Source of the DNA: Natrinema sp. SYSU A 869
GTDB lineage: Archaea; Halobacteriota; Halobacteria; Halobacteriales; Natrialbaceae
Assembly (NCBI RefSeq): GCF_019879105.1
Contig: NZ_CP082249.1
Span: 1,798,001-1,862,000 of the forward strand
Length of the DNA stretch: 64,000 nt
Direction: 5' to 3'
A program made the position numbers and the translations under genes. The notes below the pieces were generated by a model. It saw nothing but the letters and a program-made list of their open reading frames with translations, had not been told where the DNA came from and ran no database searches. This document shows positions 61,858 to 64,000 of the stretch, piece by piece; the stretch's first letter is position 1, and each line of letters begins with the position of its first letter.

Positions 61858-63453
61858 ATGGATTTGGCGAGCGTTACCGAGGCTACCAGGGACGGCAACG
61901 TGGCGCGGCTCCACGACGAGACGGCCCGGCTTCACGGCGACGCACGAGCGATCGAGTATCACGGGCGGACGCTGACCCACGCCGAACTCGAGGCCGAGAG
62001 CGCGCGGTTCGCCGGCGGGCTGGCCGATCTCGGCATCGAGCCCGGCGACGTTCTGCTCCAGTACCTGCCGAACTGTCCGCCGTACCTGATCGGTGCCCTC
62101 GGGGCGTTCAAAGCGGGTGCGATCGTCTCGCCGGTCAACCCCCAGTACCGCAAGCGGGAGCTGACCTACCAGCTCGAGGACACCGAAGCGACGGCCGTCC
62201 TCACCCACGAGGCGCTGGAACCTCACCTCGAGGAGGCACTCGCCGAGATCGAGTGGAATCCGATCATCATCTCGGTCGGTACTGATTCCGAGGACAACGA
62301 CATCCACACCTTCGAGAACGTCCGCGGCGAGGAACGGTTCGTCGAGCGGGCCGACGACGACGTGGCGTTGCTGCCCTACACCTCGGGGACGACGGGGAAA
62401 CCGAAGGGCGTCCAACTGACGCATCGAAACTTCCGCGCCCAGACGTTTGCCGTGCTCTCCCAGGACCACGCGCTCGACGACGAGGACGTCAAGAGCCTCG
62501 TCTGGCTCCCGCTGTATCACATCACCGGCTTCACTCACACCGCCTGGCAGCCGCTCGTACGGGGCGGCAGCGTCTCCCTCCGCAGCGCCGCCAACTGGGA
62601 CGGCGACGCCGCGATGGAACTGATCGAAGAAGAGGGGATCACCCACTACGTCGGCGTCACCGCGATGTACGTCGACATGATCAACAGCGAGGAGTTCGGC
62701 GAGTACGACCTGACCAGCCTCGAGTCGGCCGGCGAGGGCGGCGCGAAGCTGTCCGTCGCGGTCCAGAAGGAGTTCGAGGAGACCGCGGGCGTCGAGATGG
62801 CGGAGGGATATGGGCTGACCGAGACGAACGGCGCAACCCACTCCCAGAGCGGCTCGACGTTCGGCCTGCGTCACGGGACGATCGGCCAGCCGACCCGGAT
62901 GACTGAGGCCAAAATCGTCGACTCGAGCGGCGAGACGGTCGTCGTCGGCGAGGAAGGCGAACTCCTCGTCCGCGGGCCGCAGGTGATGAAGGGGTATCAC
63001 AACATGCCCGAGGCCACCGAGCGGGCCTTTACGGAAGATAGCTGGTTTTACACCGGCGACATCGCCCGCCGGGACGCGGATAACTACTACGAGATCGTCG
63101 ACCGGAAGAAGCACATGATCAACTCCGCTGGCTACAACATCTACCCCAGCGAACTCGAGGAACTCTTGGCCGAACACGAGGCCGTCGCCGAGGGCGCAGT
63201 AGTGGGGATCCCCGACGAACGCCGCAACGAGGTCCCGAAGGCGTACGTCGTCACCGCACCAGGCGTCGAGCCTGAGGAGGACGTCACCGCCGAGGAAATC
63301 AGGGAGTTCTTCCTCGACAACGTCGCCTCCTACAAGCACCCCCGCGAGGTCGAGTTCATCGACGAACTCCCCCGCACCACCAGCGGCAAGATCCAGAAGT
63401 ACAAGCTTGAGGACCGGGAGGAAGACGAGGACCGGGAGGAGGGGGAGGCCTGA
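61858..63453 (+). CDS. AMP-forming acyl-CoA ligase
   Basis: ATG 61858 fits the TATA box; ATG 61843 adds five residues. 531 residues. ATP site YTSGTTGKPKGVQLTHRN (about 173-190), EGYGLTETNGATHSQ, WFYTGDIARRDADNYYEIVD, SAGYNIYPSELEELL, catalytic Lys in TTSGKIQKYKL; a short Glu/Asp tail ends it. Third CoA ligase of the window and a likely paralogue of the one at 55872. It is divergent from the thiolase/DUF35 pair with a shared regulatory region of 269 bases. Confidence 0.94.
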   Translation: MDLASVTEATRDGNVARLHDETARLHGDARAIEYHGRTLTHAELEAESARFAGGLADLGIEPGDVLLQYLPNCPPYLIGALGAFKAGAIVSPVNPQYRKRELTYQLEDTEATAVLTHEALEPHLEEALAEIEWNPIIISVGTDSEDNDIHTFENVRGEERFVERADDDVALLPYTSGTTGKPKGVQLTHRNFRAQTFAVLSQDHALDDEDVKSLVWLPLYHITGFTHTAWQPLVRGGSVSLRSAANWDGDAAMELIEEEGITHYVGVTAMYVDMINSEEFGEYDLTSLESAGEGGAKLSVAVQKEFEETAGVEMAEGYGLTETNGATHSQSGSTFGLRHGTIGQPTRMTEAKIVDSSGETVVVGEEGELLVRGPQVMKGYHNMPEATERAFTEDSWFYTGDIARRDADNYYEIVDRKKHMINSAGYNIYPSELEELLAEHEAVAEGAVVGIPDERRNEVPKAYVVTAPGVEPEEDVTAEEIREFFLDNVASYKHPREVEFIDELPRTTSGKIQKYKLEDREEDEDREEGEA

Positions 63454-63456
63454 CTC

Positions 63457-64000
63457 GTGCGCGTCGTCGTCACGCCCCACGTCCTCGGAGGCGGCGGCCC
63501 GATCGTCGCTGACGAGATCCGCGAGCGGCGGCCCGACATCGACCTCGCACACGTCAAGGACGAGGACGACTTGCTCGAGACCGTCGGCGACGCAGATATC
63601 CTCGTTACTCACCGGCTTCCCGACGACGTCCTCGAGGCGGCCGAGGCCCTCGAGTGGGTGCAGGCACTGAGCGCGGGCACTGACGTATACGACGATGGCG
63701 CGCTGACCGATCACGACGTCGTCCTGACGAACGTCTCGGGCATCCACGCGAAGCCGATCGGGCAGCAGGTGCTGGGCTACCTACTGCACTTCGAGCGGGG
63801 CTTCGACCGCGCGGTCGCCCAACAGCACCGCCGGGAGTGGGATCGCTACACGGGTGGCGAACTCGGTGATCGAACCGTCGGCATCGTCGGCGTCGGCGCG
63901 ATCGGCTCGCAGGTTGCCGACTACTGCCGACCCTTCGATGCCCGCGTGATCGGCACCAAGCGCGATCCGACCGACGCGCCCGCGGCCATCGACGAGATCT
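63457..64000 (+). CDS. D-isomer-specific 2-hydroxyacid dehydrogenase, 3' end outside window
   Basis: GTG 63457 is three bases after the ligase stop, with GGGGGAGG ahead of it inside the ligase gene. The 181 visible residues have the N-terminal substrate domain (TPHVLGGGGPIVADEIRERR, LSAGTDVYDD) and the start of the NAD domain with GDRTVGIVGVGAIGSQVADY. The catalytic Arg, Glu and His lie beyond the window. The family reduces 2-oxoacids or oxidises D-2-hydroxyacids, or phosphoglycerate. Coupled to the CoA ligase, which hints at a hydroxyacid substrate (inference). Confidence 0.9.
   Translation, partial: MRVVVTPHVLGGGGPIVADEIRERRPDIDLAHVKDEDDLLETVGDADILVTHRLPDDVLEAAEALEWVQALSAGTDVYDDGALTDHDVVLTNVSGIHAKPIGQQVLGYLLHFERGFDRAVAQQHRREWDRYTGGELGDRTVGIVGVGAIGSQVADYCRPFDARVIGTKRDPTDAPAAIDEI

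Noticed and set aside
61849-63747. Minus-strand open frame of 632 codons
   Set aside because: It is antisense to the CoA ligase and the dehydrogenase start; the plus-strand product has all ANL motifs, while this one has none. High G+C makes such shadows common.

Overview
The window comes from the chromosome or a large replicon of an extremely halophilic archaeon (class Halobacteria), probably of the Natrialbales type. Grounds: high G+C, very acidic predicted proteins, frequent CTCGAG, a Bat-type (HTH_10) regulator, a fused AhbB/AhbA siroheme decarboxylase, archaeal TATA boxes about 25 bases upstream of start codons (leaderless genes) next to a few genes with a clear GGAGG, and a Tat-type solute-binding lipoprotein. 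The order-level assignment is inference. No rRNA, tRNA, complete insertion sequence or CRISPR array was found.

Layout. 1-3781: the end of a DrrAB-like ABC exporter, a Bat-type regulator and AhbBA. 3782-4930: an AT-richer stretch without a clear gene. 4931-10657: a MoxR/DUF58 locus made of two convergent operons (small membrane protein, DUF4350 protein and MoxR on the plus strand; DUF58 and two membrane proteins on the minus strand). 11077-31539: a surface-glycan locus with an SQD1-like sugar epimerase, three further sugar epimerases/dehydratases, UDP-GlcNAc 2-epimerase plus a UDP-ManNAc-dehydrogenase-like enzyme, a DUF2304-GT2 transferase, three GT4 glycosyltransferases, a methyltransferase, a Wzx-type flippase, two sulfatase-like proteins with unusual active sites, a DUF1616 protein and a GT-C enzyme in two overlapping reading frames. 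31649-33817: a surface protein with Ig-like repeats and a DUF4129 end, a usual partner of MoxR/DUF58 found here beyond the glycan locus.

34431-47001: a TrpD2-like gene, then acyl-CoA genes: enoyl-CoA hydratase, a short 3-hydroxyacyl-CoA dehydrogenase, an R2-like ligand-binding oxidase with complete metal and cross-link residues, an alpha-methylacyl-CoA racemase-like protein, a CoA ligase, an amidase, a frameshifted SDR, a thiolase and an ACAD10/11-like acyl-CoA dehydrogenase. 47201-52628: two small membrane proteins and a complete CUT1-type sugar ABC importer. 52862-55829: a membrane-anchored sulfite-oxidase-fold protein and an MFS transporter. 55872-64000: a second acyl-CoA block with two more CoA ligases, an SDR, a fused FAS1-like/MaoC hydratase, a frameshifted SCPx-type thiolase with its DUF35 partner, and the start of a D-2-hydroxyacid dehydrogenase.

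How the genes may work together. The glycan block can make UDP-ManNAcA and probably a sulfonated or otherwise modified hexose, assemble it on a lipid carrier, flip it and modify it outside. The two acyl-CoA blocks contain the activities needed to activate, epimerise and beta-oxidise alpha-methyl-branched (for example isoprenoid) acids; the substrate is inferred. Two genes of these blocks are broken by one missing base in a G/C run, which may be sequence error rather than decay.
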